A DNA stretch of 64,000 bases. It comes from Symsagittifera roscoffensis. Lineage: Eukaryota > Xenacoelomorpha > Acoela > Convolutidae. The notes beneath the pieces are model-generated. The model was not told where the DNA came from. It was given only the letters and a program-made list of their open reading frames with translations, and did not search any database. Where the stretch lies: NCBI RefSeq assembly GCF_963678635.1, contig NC_087065.1, positions 59,298,754-59,362,753 of the forward strand, written 5' to 3'. A program made the translations under genes and the position numbers. The number at the start of each line of letters is the position of its first letter. Position 1 is the first letter of the stretch. Below, one piece after another: positions 47,301 to 53,749 of the stretch.

Positions 47301-50300
47301 AAACTTTGTTCGATGTTGTCACCACAAATTTGTTATCATAATATGAGGTTGGAGGGCTTTTCCTGTGCGTAGTGTCGATAAAAGGTCGGTGAATCCCATT
47401 TTTTCCTGGGATAAGTTTGATTTTGAAATTAAACGGCAAAAGTCAATTTACCCAATGGGTCAGTCTACTATGCATTTCTTTATTGCTCTGATTTGCATTT
47501 AACGCCAATGATAATGGCTTAAGACCCTTAACATTTTCAAACTCGGCGCCGTATGAATAATTCTTGAAATGTTTAGTAGCCCAAACCACTCCCAAAAGTT
47601 CGAGTTCATAAGTTGAGTACTTCGTTATGTGGTTATTAAAAAATCGGGAAGGAAATGCTATAGTTAGTCAATTTTCTCCATCCCACTGTTTTAGTGTGGC
47701 TCCCAAACCGCTGTGTGAAATATATGTTTTTATTTTGGACATCTTCTTATATCGAAATGATTATTCTCCCTTATATTTACAAATTGTGTTTTTAGTTCTT
47801 CGTAATCTTCCGTTTAGGATTCAACCCAATGGTTAACTGAATTTTTGTCTAACAAGAGACGTAACGGAGAGCTTAGTTTTGACAATTTGGAACAAATTTT
47901 ATGTATTGGTTTGCTGAACCATAGAATGATCATAATTCGTAGATATTCTTCGGGTTTGGGAAATTTTTTATTGAGTCCAATTTCCTAACCAATGGGGTTC
48001 CCTCAACAATGGGATATTTTGAACCTCTGCCATTCGATGTCTTTTTTGAAAGAACGCGCATTTCTCCCACTTGACTGCCATGTTCTTATTTTCCAAACTG
48101 TTTAAAAATTTCCAAAGGATCATTTTATGTTCTTCTAAAGATCCTTTTGAGGCAATTAAAATGTAACAGTTGGTAAATGGAATATCTTTTAACAGCGAAT
48201 CCATTACCCTTTGGAAATCGTTTGGCATATCTCCCAGCCCATAGAATCTTGTTAAAAATCGGTATGTTTTGGTGGTTTTGCCGGCTACAACTGTATTGTT
48301 TACTCGTATAATTGCATAGTTGAAGTTGATTGTAAGCGTTTTTCAAATCTAAGTAACTGAACCACACTTCCCCTGAGTTTTATTTTGAAAGTTTGGATAT
48401 TAGGCATTTGATATTTATTCTCGAATTTCTGATTTGTTAAAAGTTATGAGTCTAGAGCTAATTTAATACTACCATCCTTTTTTGTTGTGATTAAGATTGG
48501 GCTTATAAAACAGTTTTTGTCATTTTTACTTAATTTCACGAAGTGCCCTTCTTGTTCCGTTCTATTCAATTCCACCTTTAAGCTTTCAAGGAAGTTTAAG
48601 GGAACTCTTCTACTTTTGGTTTGAGTTGGTTTAAGCGGGGAATGGAAATGAGTGATCTTTTCCTGCAATGGTATTTGTCCAACTCTATTAAAAAGTCCTT
48701 TGAAAATAATGTACCAGTTGAGAATTGTTTTCGAAAAGAGTAGTTGACTTACACGAATCCGGAAGGGAGACATTGTTGACTGGCAGTGATGGTTGTCTTT
48801 GTGCAATTTTTATCTCTATTCGGGGTAAGTTATCGTTTCCCAAGATGTTCCTCTCGTGTCCAGTGGTAATAAAAACTGGAGTTTCATCTAAAATTCATCC
48901 TTTGGATTGTATTCTGACCACTATTTTCCCAATGATGTTGATTGTGTCATTAGTAAAGCCGCAATGTAGTGCTCGGATTTTTTTGTCGACGGGTTGAATT
49001 TTCAGCTTTGTATCTCTCAATGTTAGGTCATGTATTACATTTTGTTTCAAGAAGCTTACTGGACTAGCTGAATCCACTGTAATATTCATGTTTACAATTA
49101 CGTCTTCACCTATTCCAGTGTTACAAACTTATTCGTTTCGAGGCCGTTGTCGTCGTAAAAGGTTCGAATGAACTAGTTGTTTGCTCTTGTGTCCAGGCAT
49201 TTATCACTCCATAAAAATTTTCTTCTGTGTTCACTTGTGGGTCTTCTGGGGAATATGAACAATTCGGATCATTTACATTTTGTTCAACATTAATTACAAC
49301 TGGCCTTCTCCCTTTTGCCTTACTAAGTCTTCCAATGTGTCCTTTATATTTACAAATTTTACAGATTATTTCTTTCGCTGAGCACACGTACAAATGTACC
49401 TTGGTAAAAGCGTTTTCACATTTCATTCAGTGTTTGATCTTTCTATAGTCAAGCTTGGTTCCTTTTTTACAGTATTAAAATTTTTGTACACTCTACCGCT
49501 ACTGAAGTTGGTTGCCCTTGTCATGTTTGTTGGTTTGAGATGGTTATAGTAACCTTTCTCGTCTATGATAGCTTGGTTGAGTGCATCCACTGTGTTTAGT
49601 GTTTCCGAAAGGAGTCTCCCTTGTAGATCACAATTCCTCATATTGAAAATAAATAAGTCCCTTATCCATTCCCGTTCTGCATTGATTCCAATTTCACAAG
49701 ATCTTGCTAAGTCCTACAACGCTCCCGAGAACTACTGTTCATAGGACTCTCTGTCCTTTTATTTTCTGCTCCACAGTTTAAATCGTTCGAACGTGATGTT
49801 TGTTGGTTTAATGAAAGCTGCCTCCAGGAGGTACAAAAAACTCTTTGAAGGAGATTGCTAAGACCTTCACACTTAGGAGTTTTTAGGAAAACACTCTCTT
49901 CCCTTCGACTCCTAAGGCCAGGTATAGGAAAGAACTTACTTTCTTGTCTGCCTCGTATCTCCTCATCCCCCCGAATTTTCGTTTCTCTTCTAAGATTCTT
50001 TTGTCGTCTTTGTTCCTCTGTGGTTCTTTTTCTGAATCCTGGGCGCCTTCTAAGATAGGGATTGTAGTTTCCAGTTGCAATGGTTCTTTTAGATTGTCTA
50101 TGTCCAAGTTCTCTTGCGAAATGATGGCCAGGTGGAACTGATCTATCGAGTTAACCCATTGTTTGGGTGATTTTACGGTGTGATTTGACCAAAAAGCGGA
50201 ATTTCCCCGCAGATTTGATTCAGTTGATGACTGCTAATACCACTGGTAAGCTAAACTAACTAAAATAACTTAAAAGAATAAAAGTAAGTGTGTTAAATTA

Positions 50301-51364
50301 AAATTGGCCGATGTCTCAATACACTAACTAGTGACGCGAAGTCCACTGGACTTCATAAAGCTAACAACTTGCTAGTATCCTATTAGTTTTTTGGAGGTCA
50401 ATTTTAAATTTGCAACACTTAAGTTTAGTACATACTGGCTCGCCACCACGACACCAACCGCCTAATTTTGCCAATGCACACCCACGCAAACACGCACACG
50501 TGCAATTTGAATTACTAGGTGATACGTCTTTTGTCTAATAATGCATTAACTGCACGATTTTTTGTTTGGCTCAACTCATTTTGAGAATATTTTGAGAGCG
50601 AATTAAAAGTTGCGGTAATTTTTTTTAAACCTTTTGGTATTTTTACTCGGCTAAAATTTGATGTATTTGGGCATCGGACATCTTAATTACGGTACGTATT
50701 GGTTTTAATTAATCCTACGAAAACAAAATTGACTTGACAGCATCGTTGAAATATCCTTCCAGCCGCATGAACTAATCAAAGTTCGTTTTGATATTATTTG
50801 AAAAAAGTGTACGCGTGACCGCCTCTAAAAAAGTTCTTACTGGCCAGTAGTATTGTATCGTGTCCCAGATCCTAAGGGGGGGGTCCTTCCTAAGGGGGAG
50901 GGGGGTCCTCACGTAAAGCAAAATCCTAGGAAAGGGGTCCTTATTTTTTTGGAGGACCCCTATCCTAGGATTTTGTAAATGAACGTAAGTTCCCACCCCT
51001 TAAGTAAAAGACCCCCTCCTTAGGATCTTGTTAAGCTGATCTTAACAACCGGGACCCGATACAAAAATTCCTTCTAATTCCTTTTAAAGCGTTCCCTTTT
51101 TCCGCGATAATTGAAGTTAATTTTCCTAATTCCTGAACTTTTCTTTTTCGTCCTAGTTTCATGTGGATATCGATTCCTGGCTTTCTTTTTTTTCGTCAAA
51201 AATTTGTCATGCTATTAAAGTTTGTTATTGAAAACGGGCCTAAAGATTTCACAAAATTGTTTGAATTAACACTTAGTTTGCGTCAACTAGTTTATTTGCT
51301 TGAAGCTATTTATGTTAAAACAGTGATTGAGCTCAATACGAGTATTTTATTAGTTTTAAATTGG
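25402..51364 (+). CDS. Class A-like GPCR gene, split over 26 kb (exons listed separately)
   Basis: Six or seven exons on the plus strand join with consistent phases (0, 1, 2, 0, 0, 2) and give transmembrane segments in receptor order: TM1 to TM2 (25402-25548 and 26037-26166), TM3 with Cys3.25 and a DRV motif (36487-36652), TM4 with its Trp (39592-39700), TM5 (40340-40519), a probable linker exon (40723-40793) and TM6-TM7 (51157-51364). Spacings between landmarks (TM3 Asp to TM4 Trp, TM2 Glu to TM3 Cys) are normal. Odd features are Thr where TM1 usually has Asn, Glu for the TM2 Asp, DRV for DRY, and no NPxxY but an NTSIL word in TM7. It is probably an orphan peptide-type receptor at the cell surface; the ligand cannot be told. 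The first exon and the C-terminal tail are not fixed. Confidence 0.65.
25655..25685. repeat. Poly-C / (CA)n microsatellite
   Basis: A C-run followed by about 11 CA dinucleotides within GPCR intron 1. Confidence 0.9.
26037..26166 (+). CDS. GPCR exon: end of TM1, loop and TM2
   Basis: Acceptor TTTTGCAG|GTACCG and donor ATCG|GTTAGT. Enters in phase 0, leaves in phase 1. It encodes VPVVLIGLGL (end of TM1), EGDFSAKT (intracellular loop) and LMVVQAVAEMLRRAAATYLA (TM2, with QAVAE at the place of the usual LAxAD). Higher GC than the surrounding DNA, as expected of an exon. Confidence 0.65.
26271..26655 (+). repeat. GT-microsatellite module, copy 1
   Basis: (GT)n at 26274-26329, then GTAACCAAGAAGTTGAG, GTTCGCTTCGTTTTTTTCAC, CCCGCAAAATAATTCAATCT and GAGAATCCAGCGGTCCA. 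The same chain, diverged, occurs at 28558-28810 in the same orientation 2.3 kb on. These are two copies of one dispersed element or the ends of one. Confidence 0.75.
26656..27875. other. GPCR intron 2, unclassified
   Basis: No gene recognised. An inverted pair TGCTGAAGTGCT / AACTTCAGCACTT (about 26857 and 26930) could be a small foldback. A sequence with an A-box look, GTAGCGCGGTGGGTTAGGC, at about 27750 has no matching B box. Confidence 0.4.
27876..28140. repeat. Direct repeat pair TAAATAACGCAGG(C/T)AGT
   Basis: About 90-bp blocks starting near 27876 and 28045 share TAAATAACGCAGG, AGAA(A/G)ACAACT, GCGTAATACG/GCATAATACG words, about 170 bp apart. Confidence 0.6.
28558..28810 (+). repeat. GT-microsatellite module, copy 2
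   Basis: Shorter (GT)n (28561-28590) followed by the same chain of words as 26271-26655, with an internal expansion after CTGAGGCCA. Confidence 0.75.
29003..29179 (+). pseudogene. Short ORF, possible retroelement gag start
   Basis: 58 codons from ATG to TAG. The hydrophilic product contains NFKELSDRFLEIVRTDMQNP. It lies upstream of the Ty3-type capsid relic and in the same orientation, which is the only reason to link it to gag. No motif. Confidence 0.3.
29180..30845. other. GPCR intron 2, unclassified
   Basis: No gene seen. Near-duplicate words GAATTTAATTACG(A/T)TT around 30265-30310 and paired AAAAAAATCT(T/G)GCAAATT(G/A)AAG(T/C)CCG(A/G)CTATAATTATCTGAA at about 30226 and 30353 indicate a local 130-bp duplication. 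Confidence 0.5.
30846..31660 (+). pseudogene. Ty3-type gag relic (capsid C-terminus and zinc knuckle)
   Basis: The frame from 30846 reads a capsid-like stretch (AEFKNLMQSDKEGLREL, then NREQFID) to TGA at about 31083. One frame over, the homology continues as MELQDLILREELGSLDQAV and AHAQALK, the C-terminal capsid motif of Ty3/mdg-type gags, then a basic stretch. A CCHC-like knuckle with CYACGLSG survives near 31580, but its His is lost and TGA follows. GC-richer than its surroundings. No protease or polymerase follows, so this is a fragment. Confidence 0.65.
31661..32651. other. GPCR intron 2, mostly unclassified; dispersed repeat at 32060-32260
   Basis: The 32060-32260 block shares ordered words with 59840-60060 in the same orientation (TACACTTTTC, AAATTRCATGAAA, TTCGTAAC, AAAGA) and, inverted, with 38780-38960 (AAAAATGCTTGTC). 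This suggests an old dispersed element. Nothing else seen. Confidence 0.4.
32652..33198 (+). mobile_element. Helentron-like non-autonomous element, copy 1
   Basis: Starts ATTGTTCCGACT and ends with the subterminal inverted repeat AGTCG(A)AAC, a hairpin around TAGGGCTTCGCCCTGA and then GAGCAGTCTTGTTT. The interior has ACGCGCAATATAATTCGCGC and AACGCGT words and no ORF. A 5' subterminal inverted repeat, a matching inverted copy near the 3' end and a terminal hairpin resemble Helentron-associated elements; other classes are possible. Confidence 0.65.
33199..33934. other. Spacer between inverted Helentron-like copies
   Basis: AT-rich, no gene seen. Flanked by copies 1 and 2 in opposite orientation, so the whole 32652-34446 block can fold as a 1.8-kb inverted repeat with about 0.5-kb arms. 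Confidence 0.6.
33935..34446 (-). mobile_element. Helentron-like non-autonomous element, copy 2 (inverted)
   Basis: Reverse complement of copy 1, with both ends (AAACAAGACTGCTCG ... GAAAGTCGGAACAAT) and the AGGGCGAAGCCCT hairpin. Confidence 0.7.
34657..35942. mobile_element. GAGGCC-ended element, complete long form
   Basis: Terminal inverted repeats ACATTACGAGGCCAAACTGT (left) and GCACATTTTGGCCTCGTAAT (right; the right end is duplicated, 35901-35914 and 35920-35942). Inside are GGAATCCGC-type 20-bp repeats in opposite orientations on the two sides (34850-34985 and 35660-35840) and the GGTGATCACCAG block. It has no transposase, so it is non-autonomous. The flanking TA/AC words do not let me fix the target duplication. 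Confidence 0.7.
35943..36486. other. GPCR intron 2, 3' end
   Basis: No gene seen. GCACGGATCTAG (about 36090) and CTACGATCTGGGC (about 36350) are weakly inverted and may bound a decayed element. The TTTTTCAG acceptor closes the region. Confidence 0.4.
36487..36652 (+). CDS. GPCR exon: TM3 with DRV motif
   Basis: Acceptor CGTTTTTCAG|AC; the two leading bases complete a codon split after 26166 (G+AC, Asp). It encodes QISCKLSLFLIFFFMLT, then WLMVLVAVDRVLAIEKSVW and the loop KMHCTT. The best 3' boundary is ACAAG|GCGCTA, a GC donor. The alternative GT donor at GTG|GTACAAG keeps the phase but shortens the TM3-TM4 loop to an implausible length. Confidence 0.75.
37033..37564 (+). mobile_element. Helentron-like non-autonomous element, copy 3
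   Basis: Full copy in GPCR intron 3, the best preserved: ATTGTTCCGACTTTCGATAC at the left, GGCAGTCGGAAC plus the perfect hairpin CAGGGCTTCGCCCTG (37531-37545) and GAGCAGTCTTGTTT at the right. Confidence 0.7.
37565..39591. other. GPCR intron 3, unclassified
   Basis: AT-rich, stop-filled. 38780-38960 is an inverted relative of 32060-32260 and 59840-60060. No gene recognised. Confidence 0.5.
39592..39700 (+). CDS. GPCR exon: TM4 and start of extracellular loop 2
   Basis: Acceptor TTCTACAACAG|G and donor CCCAG|GTAAGG; phase 2 in, phase 0 out. It encodes SAWIPISVFLLTLMVFGIP (TM4 with the conserved Trp), then a loop with a Cys (PDCTQ) suited to the disulfide with TM3. Confidence 0.75.
40045..40122 (+). 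mobile_element. tRNA-derived SINE head in GPCR intron 4
   Basis: A box TTAGCATACTGG (40055-40066) within GCACTTAGCATACTGGTAAG, B box GTAAATCGATCCC (40098-40110), correct order and spacing for a pol III type 2 promoter. The cloverleaf is not complete. It shares words with the candidates at 8895 and 19905, so all three may be one family. It ends about 220 bp before the TM5 exon. Confidence 0.55.
40340..40519 (+). CDS. GPCR exon: loop 2, TM5 and start of loop 3
   Basis: Acceptor GTTTTCTAG|GCAGCG and donor ACG|GTAATT, phase 0 at both ends, exactly 60 codons. It encodes HFSNITFFGVPALLLVAGM (TM5 with its Pro) and a basic, glutamine-rich start of intracellular loop 3. Confidence 0.75.
40723..40793 (+). 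CDS. GPCR linker exon (candidate) ending inside the LTR
   Basis: Acceptor AACGTTTTTTAG|GCC and donor CACTG|GTAAGC, phase 0 in and phase 2 out, which fits the TM6 exon. It encodes a basic amphipathic stretch (ILLKTLRRPLIKVCKYH). Its last 14 bases and the donor lie within the left LTR (40780-40947). The exon is either real and uses an LTR-supplied donor, or a chance frame. Confidence 0.4.
40780..40947 (-). repeat. Left (3') LTR, 168 bp shared core
   Basis: Starts TG and ends CA; alignable with 50232-50400 over its length, strongly up to CTTGCTAGTAT and weakly to GAGGTCA. A pyrimidine tract ATTCTCCCTTCACTCC at 41046-41061 would be the polypurine tract on the element strand, so the true LTR may extend to about 41040. 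Confidence 0.65.
41499..42155 (-). pseudogene. Tail ORF of the LTR element, unit A (218 codons)
   Basis: Open frame downstream of the integrase in the place where some Ty3-type elements carry a third gene. The product is rich in Ser, Thr, Pro and Arg (for example GSSSMKRRKTKASISKG near the N-terminus and a repeated-charge C-terminal half). It has no signal peptide, membrane segment or known motif, so it is not recognisably an envelope. Broken versions are in units B and C. Confidence 0.5.
42208..42780 (-). pseudogene. Integrase C-terminal region, unit A
   Basis: Minus strand: ERLIYTVKAKL (after the catalytic Glu), an in-frame stop, KAAIDKIIWKL, then open frame 42606-42208 with NWYRKTVKGREGKPYF and KHAVILDNGQLLRNSDLAF, resembling the C-terminal DNA-binding part of Ty3 integrases. 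The stop after FNEP is shared by all three units, so it predates the amplification. Confidence 0.6.
42813..44857 (-). repeat. 3'-end tandem unit B
   Basis: Second copy. It has a small insertion around 43350-43420 (GTAAGCTCACCTTAATGTCC) that unit C shares in part. Tail ORF is split (43838-43512 in another frame), integrase-tail frame 44654-44238 open. Confidence 0.85.
44858..46080 (-). repeat. 3'-end tandem unit C, internally deleted
   Basis: Third copy, contiguous with the integrase core. About 650 bp are missing at 45829 (GACCGAGATTG|CGCTCTC), removing the N-terminal half of the tail ORF and the end of integrase, and about 100 bp near 45244. Confidence 0.85.
46050..46580 (-). pseudogene. 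Integrase core of the LTR element
   Basis: Minus strand: zinc-domain relic (NIWWPHFYREI then CIKEGN, near 46430-46560), first catalytic Asp in LLICIDGFTK (about 46261), second in KSIRADHGSCF (about 46140), third residue Glu in IERFIYTVK (46068-46070). All three of the DDE triad are visible, but frames change between them and a 58-bp-scale local duplication (GTGCCCCACCAAA(G/T)AACCAGTAATTTATCCG) interrupts 46310-46400. Confidence 0.75.
46581..47409 (-). pseudogene. Linker between RNase H and integrase
   Basis: The frame 47439-47116 starts with the post-RNase H word FNFKIKLIPGK and then lacks motifs. 46848-46645 has a basic helical stretch, probably the start of the integrase N-terminal region. 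No other gene. Confidence 0.5.
47410..47840 (-). pseudogene. RNase H relic of the LTR element
   Basis: Minus strand words ELLGVVWATKHFKNYSYGAE (catalytic Glu region) and THWVN then LLPFNFKIKLIPGK are the standard Ty3 RNase H landmarks. The TDHKPL position reads KGLKPL, so its Asp is lost. A stop lies between THWVN and LLPF. Confidence 0.7.
47950..48806 (-). pseudogene. Reverse transcriptase of the LTR element, active site deleted
   Basis: Minus strand order: ISPILITTKKDGSIKLALDS (about 48444-48505), FSYLDLKNAYNQLQL with the motif A Asp (about 48310-48360), MPNDFQRVMDSLL (about 48200), then CYILIASKGSLEEHK where the family has Y-x-D-D. Nine bases coding the two aspartates and a neighbour are missing at about 48160-48163. 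Frameshifts separate the blocks near 48230 and 48430. Confidence 0.85.
48895..49089 (-). pseudogene. Aspartic protease of the LTR element
   Basis: VDSASPVSFL matches the retropepsin D-S/T-G/A active-site loop, followed by the LKIQPV and GKIVVRI strands. Sits between gag and reverse transcriptase as expected. Open only over this segment. Confidence 0.65.
49120..50160 (-). pseudogene. Gag of the LTR element
   Basis: Fragments on the minus strand: a charged N-terminal part (50107-49883), a DLQGRLLSETLNTVDALNQA helix region (49641-49423) where gag C-termini carry similar words, and a zinc-knuckle-like CKICKYKGHIGRLSK with the last Cys replaced by Ser. Frames are broken between the pieces. Confidence 0.65.
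50232..50400 (-). repeat. Right (5') LTR, 169 bp
   Basis: Matches 40780-40947. Next to it, on the element strand, the sequence GTCATCAACTGAATC is where the primer-binding site should be; I cannot match it to a tRNA. Confidence 0.65.
50401..50845. other. GPCR intron, no gene seen
   Basis: Mixed sequence right of the LTR, no ORF of note. Could include a diverged extension of the right LTR. Confidence 0.4.
50846..51063. mobile_element. Foldback element with G-run arms
   Basis: Nested inverted repeats: inner AAAATCCTAGGAAAGGGGTC against GACCCCTATCCTAGGATTTT (50921-50975), outer ATCGTGTCCCAGATCCTAAG against CTTAGGATCTT and GGGACCCGATAC (50856-51061). Non-coding; ends about 95 bp before the TM6/TM7 exon. 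Confidence 0.75.
51157..51364 (+). CDS. GPCR exon: TM6 and TM7
   Basis: Acceptor TTTTTCGTCCTAG|T and donor AAATTG|GTAAGA; phase 2 at both ends. It encodes FMWISIPGFLFF with the TM6 Pro, a loop (ENGPKDFTKLFE) and a TM7-like helix ending VIELNTSILLVLN, where NTSIL takes the place of NPxxY-type words. Confidence 0.6.
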
Positions 51365-51661
51365 TAAGAACCAAAACATATACAAGTCGAAGTATAAAAA
51401 GGACGAACAGTAAACATAATCTGAAAATATATGTTTCCGAATTTAATGTTTTTTGTTTTGGTTTTCTTTGCGCTGTTTTTATATGGTCGTTCTTCTGAAG
51501 CTTCAGATAAAATAAATGGGTTATTTATAGGGGGACGCTCACGGACTTAGCTGCTAGAAGCTTCTTCTTCTTGCAGCTCTGCTTCTGAGTAGGGCCGCTG
51601 TCAAAATCCCTAATCCGGAAGTTGAAAATCGGTAGAACTGTTATCAGTTTCATTGTATGAG

Positions 51662-51875
51662 TTGGTCCACTCGGTGTCTATGTAAATGTCTTCTAGAAAA
51701 GCATTTTCTTGGGCGGCTTTATGGCCAAAGGGCAGTGTCGAAATTCCGTCGAAAAGTAGAAAACGTTTTTAGTCGAATGGTGATAATGCAAGTTTGTTTT
51801 GTTTCACTGTCATACTGGTGTGACCTTTCGAAACTATGTTACAGTTGTACACTCCATTGTTTTTCCAGTAAATAA
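51662..51875 (+). CDS. Possible GPCR C-terminal tail exon (weak)
   Basis: In the frame that would continue the TM7 exon (phase 2), this stretch reads through GRLYGQRAVSKFRRKVENVF, reminiscent of a basic helix 8, and stops near 51875. The acceptor (GTATGAG|T) is poor and the Cys-rich remainder is unconvincing. Confidence 0.25.
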
Positions 51876-52290
51876 TGTGTCCTTGAAGGTTTGGTGGACC
51901 AATTCTTTCTGTGCACTCCGTTTAATTCCTTTGGCACTCAATTTTTGAGTGCCTTCTAAACAGAAGCAAAATTATTATTCTTTTCTACAACGCAGGGGAT
52001 AGTTTCATTTCAATTCAGCAACTCAATTTATACCGAACAAAATTTGATTCATTTTACCAAAAAAGAGCAGAAGACTCTAAATTATGATTAAAAAAGAGGA
52101 AAAGAGAGGGAATATGTTGTCAGATAAATCAACGTTTAGGCAACATTGTATAATGTTGCCTAAATCAGCTAAATGCCCATAGCTTAATGCAACAAATTAA
52201 TGGGGGTAGGGAGGTTGGTGGTGGTAATTTTGTTCTGTAAAAGGTAGGAATGGGGGTGGAAGGGTGGCTTAAATTTTATTTACCATTAAG
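51876..52290. other. Non-coding, no gene seen
   Basis: A small inverted pair around 52139-52160 (GGCAACATTGTATAATGTTGCC) is a perfect 10-bp hairpin. Otherwise nothing seen. Confidence 0.5.
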
Positions 52291-53620
52291 GACGACCGAA
52301 TATAGTTTCGGTTTTAGGGCGATGAATTCTCTGATCGGCTTCCCAGGCTCCCTGCCTTAAAAATGTGCTAATTGAGATTTTAAATACGCTTACACAGATC
52401 TAAATTTTGAATCCTAAATTCATTCTTCTGTACAGTTAAAAAAAAATCCAGCCATTTGTGTTAGTTAGAAAATTATGGACTCTACTAGTTTTTTGAACCA
52501 TAAAAACGTCTTGAAAAATGTACTAAGCTCAATGTGCTCATTACTGCTTTTTCACAGCGCTAGTTGTTTTAAATGCGAATTGTTTTTTTTGGCACATAAA
52601 TCCGTTTTTGTTTCGAATTCCGAAAAAAGTTTCAATTATCTCAGATAGCGCGTAATCGATTTTTTTACTGAAATTTTTTATATTCCTAAGACTAGCGGTC
52701 ACTGGTGCACCTGATATTTTTACCTCCTAAATTGAGTGCAGAATGTACGATTGATCGATTTTATAAGTTTGCGTCTCAATCAAGCCGCCATTTTCTATCA
52801 AAATATAATCATTGTTTTGGTCACACGAACAAAACAAAATAAGACGAGCAAAACAAAGAAAACGAGAGAGTGGTCATGTATTAAAAAAAAACATTGAGGC
52901 GTATCTATAACTCATCTGATTTGACCCTGGAAAATCTTGATCTACGGTCTCATAATGAGCCTAGCACATCAGCCCGGTCTAGAAAAATGAACACTAATTA
53001 TTTTTTCCTGAGACCTGGTTTTCATGACAATCAAAATCAGGCCGCAGAATTCCTAAAAGTTTGAAAATTGTTTCTTAAAGACTCATTTCGCCTAAAGGGA
53101 AATTCAATTTAGTTTTGAAGTAAAAAGAAATCTATTAATTGCCTCTATTGATAGCAGGGTTTTTGATGAAATCTAAAATTTGGACTGTCAATAAATGTTT
53201 GTTAATTTTTGAGAAGTGAAAATTTTTGAAACTTGGATTGTGTGACTTCAAATTGATTTTTTTATTGAGATAAAAAACATTTGTGCTGAAATATATCTTT
53301 GCCAAAAATTTTTTTTTGAGAAATATACTGCCAAAAATCATCATTTTCGTCACTGTTGAACTCTTTTCGATATTCGGCACTTTTTATTCTGGCATTATTG
53401 CAACTTCCTTTCCAGTTTTTGAGATAGAACTTCGTGTTACGCTTTCAACACCAAACATAGGTCGCAAAACACAAAATATGCAAAGAATCGGGTAGACACA
53501 TGATGGTTTTTCCCGCGGAAATGTGGTGTCTCGCGTAGAAAGGTGGGTCCCGTACCATGTAAATGTGCTTATTCAGATCTGAAATACTTTTTTTTCAGAT
53601 CCATTACGAGGCTAAAATAA
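52291..53620. repeat. Long diverged tandem duplication, left unit
   Basis: Shares an ordered series of words with 53750-55370: CAGCGCT, CCGAAAAAAGTT, CTCAATCAAGCC, GAGACCTGGTTT, AGATAGAACTT(C/T)GTGTTACGCTTTCAA and GGTGGGTCCCGTAC. Overall similarity looks near 60-65%. No ORF. Confidence 0.65.
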
Positions 53621-53749
53621 GGGTTTTATGAATTTTAAGCGGCTTCCGCAATGAAAATGGTCTCTTTAATCTTCTTTTGCTCTTTCATTTTCTTGGATAG
53701 TTTCGAAAAATTTTTCTGAAGACATGTCTCTGGAAACCCAGTGCACATT

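Larger units (their letters stand above)
40780..50400 (-). mobile_element. Ty3-type LTR retrotransposon, decayed, minus strand
   Basis: LTR-like direct repeats at 40780-40947 and 50232-50400 enclose, on the minus strand, gag (about 50150-49120), protease (49089-48895), reverse transcriptase (about 48806-47950), RNase H (about 47840-47410) and integrase (about 46580-46050), the Ty3 order. The 3' end then repeats three times. The coding regions are interrupted throughout and the polymerase active site is deleted, so it cannot be autonomous. It lies within the GPCR's last long intron, antisense to the gene. No matching target-site duplication is seen, so recombination may have altered an edge. 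Confidence 0.85.

Noticed and set aside
40780-50400. Recent intact provirus or retrotransposon
   Set aside because: Gag, protease, polymerase and integrase are all interrupted, the polymerase active site is deleted and no target-site duplication is visible.
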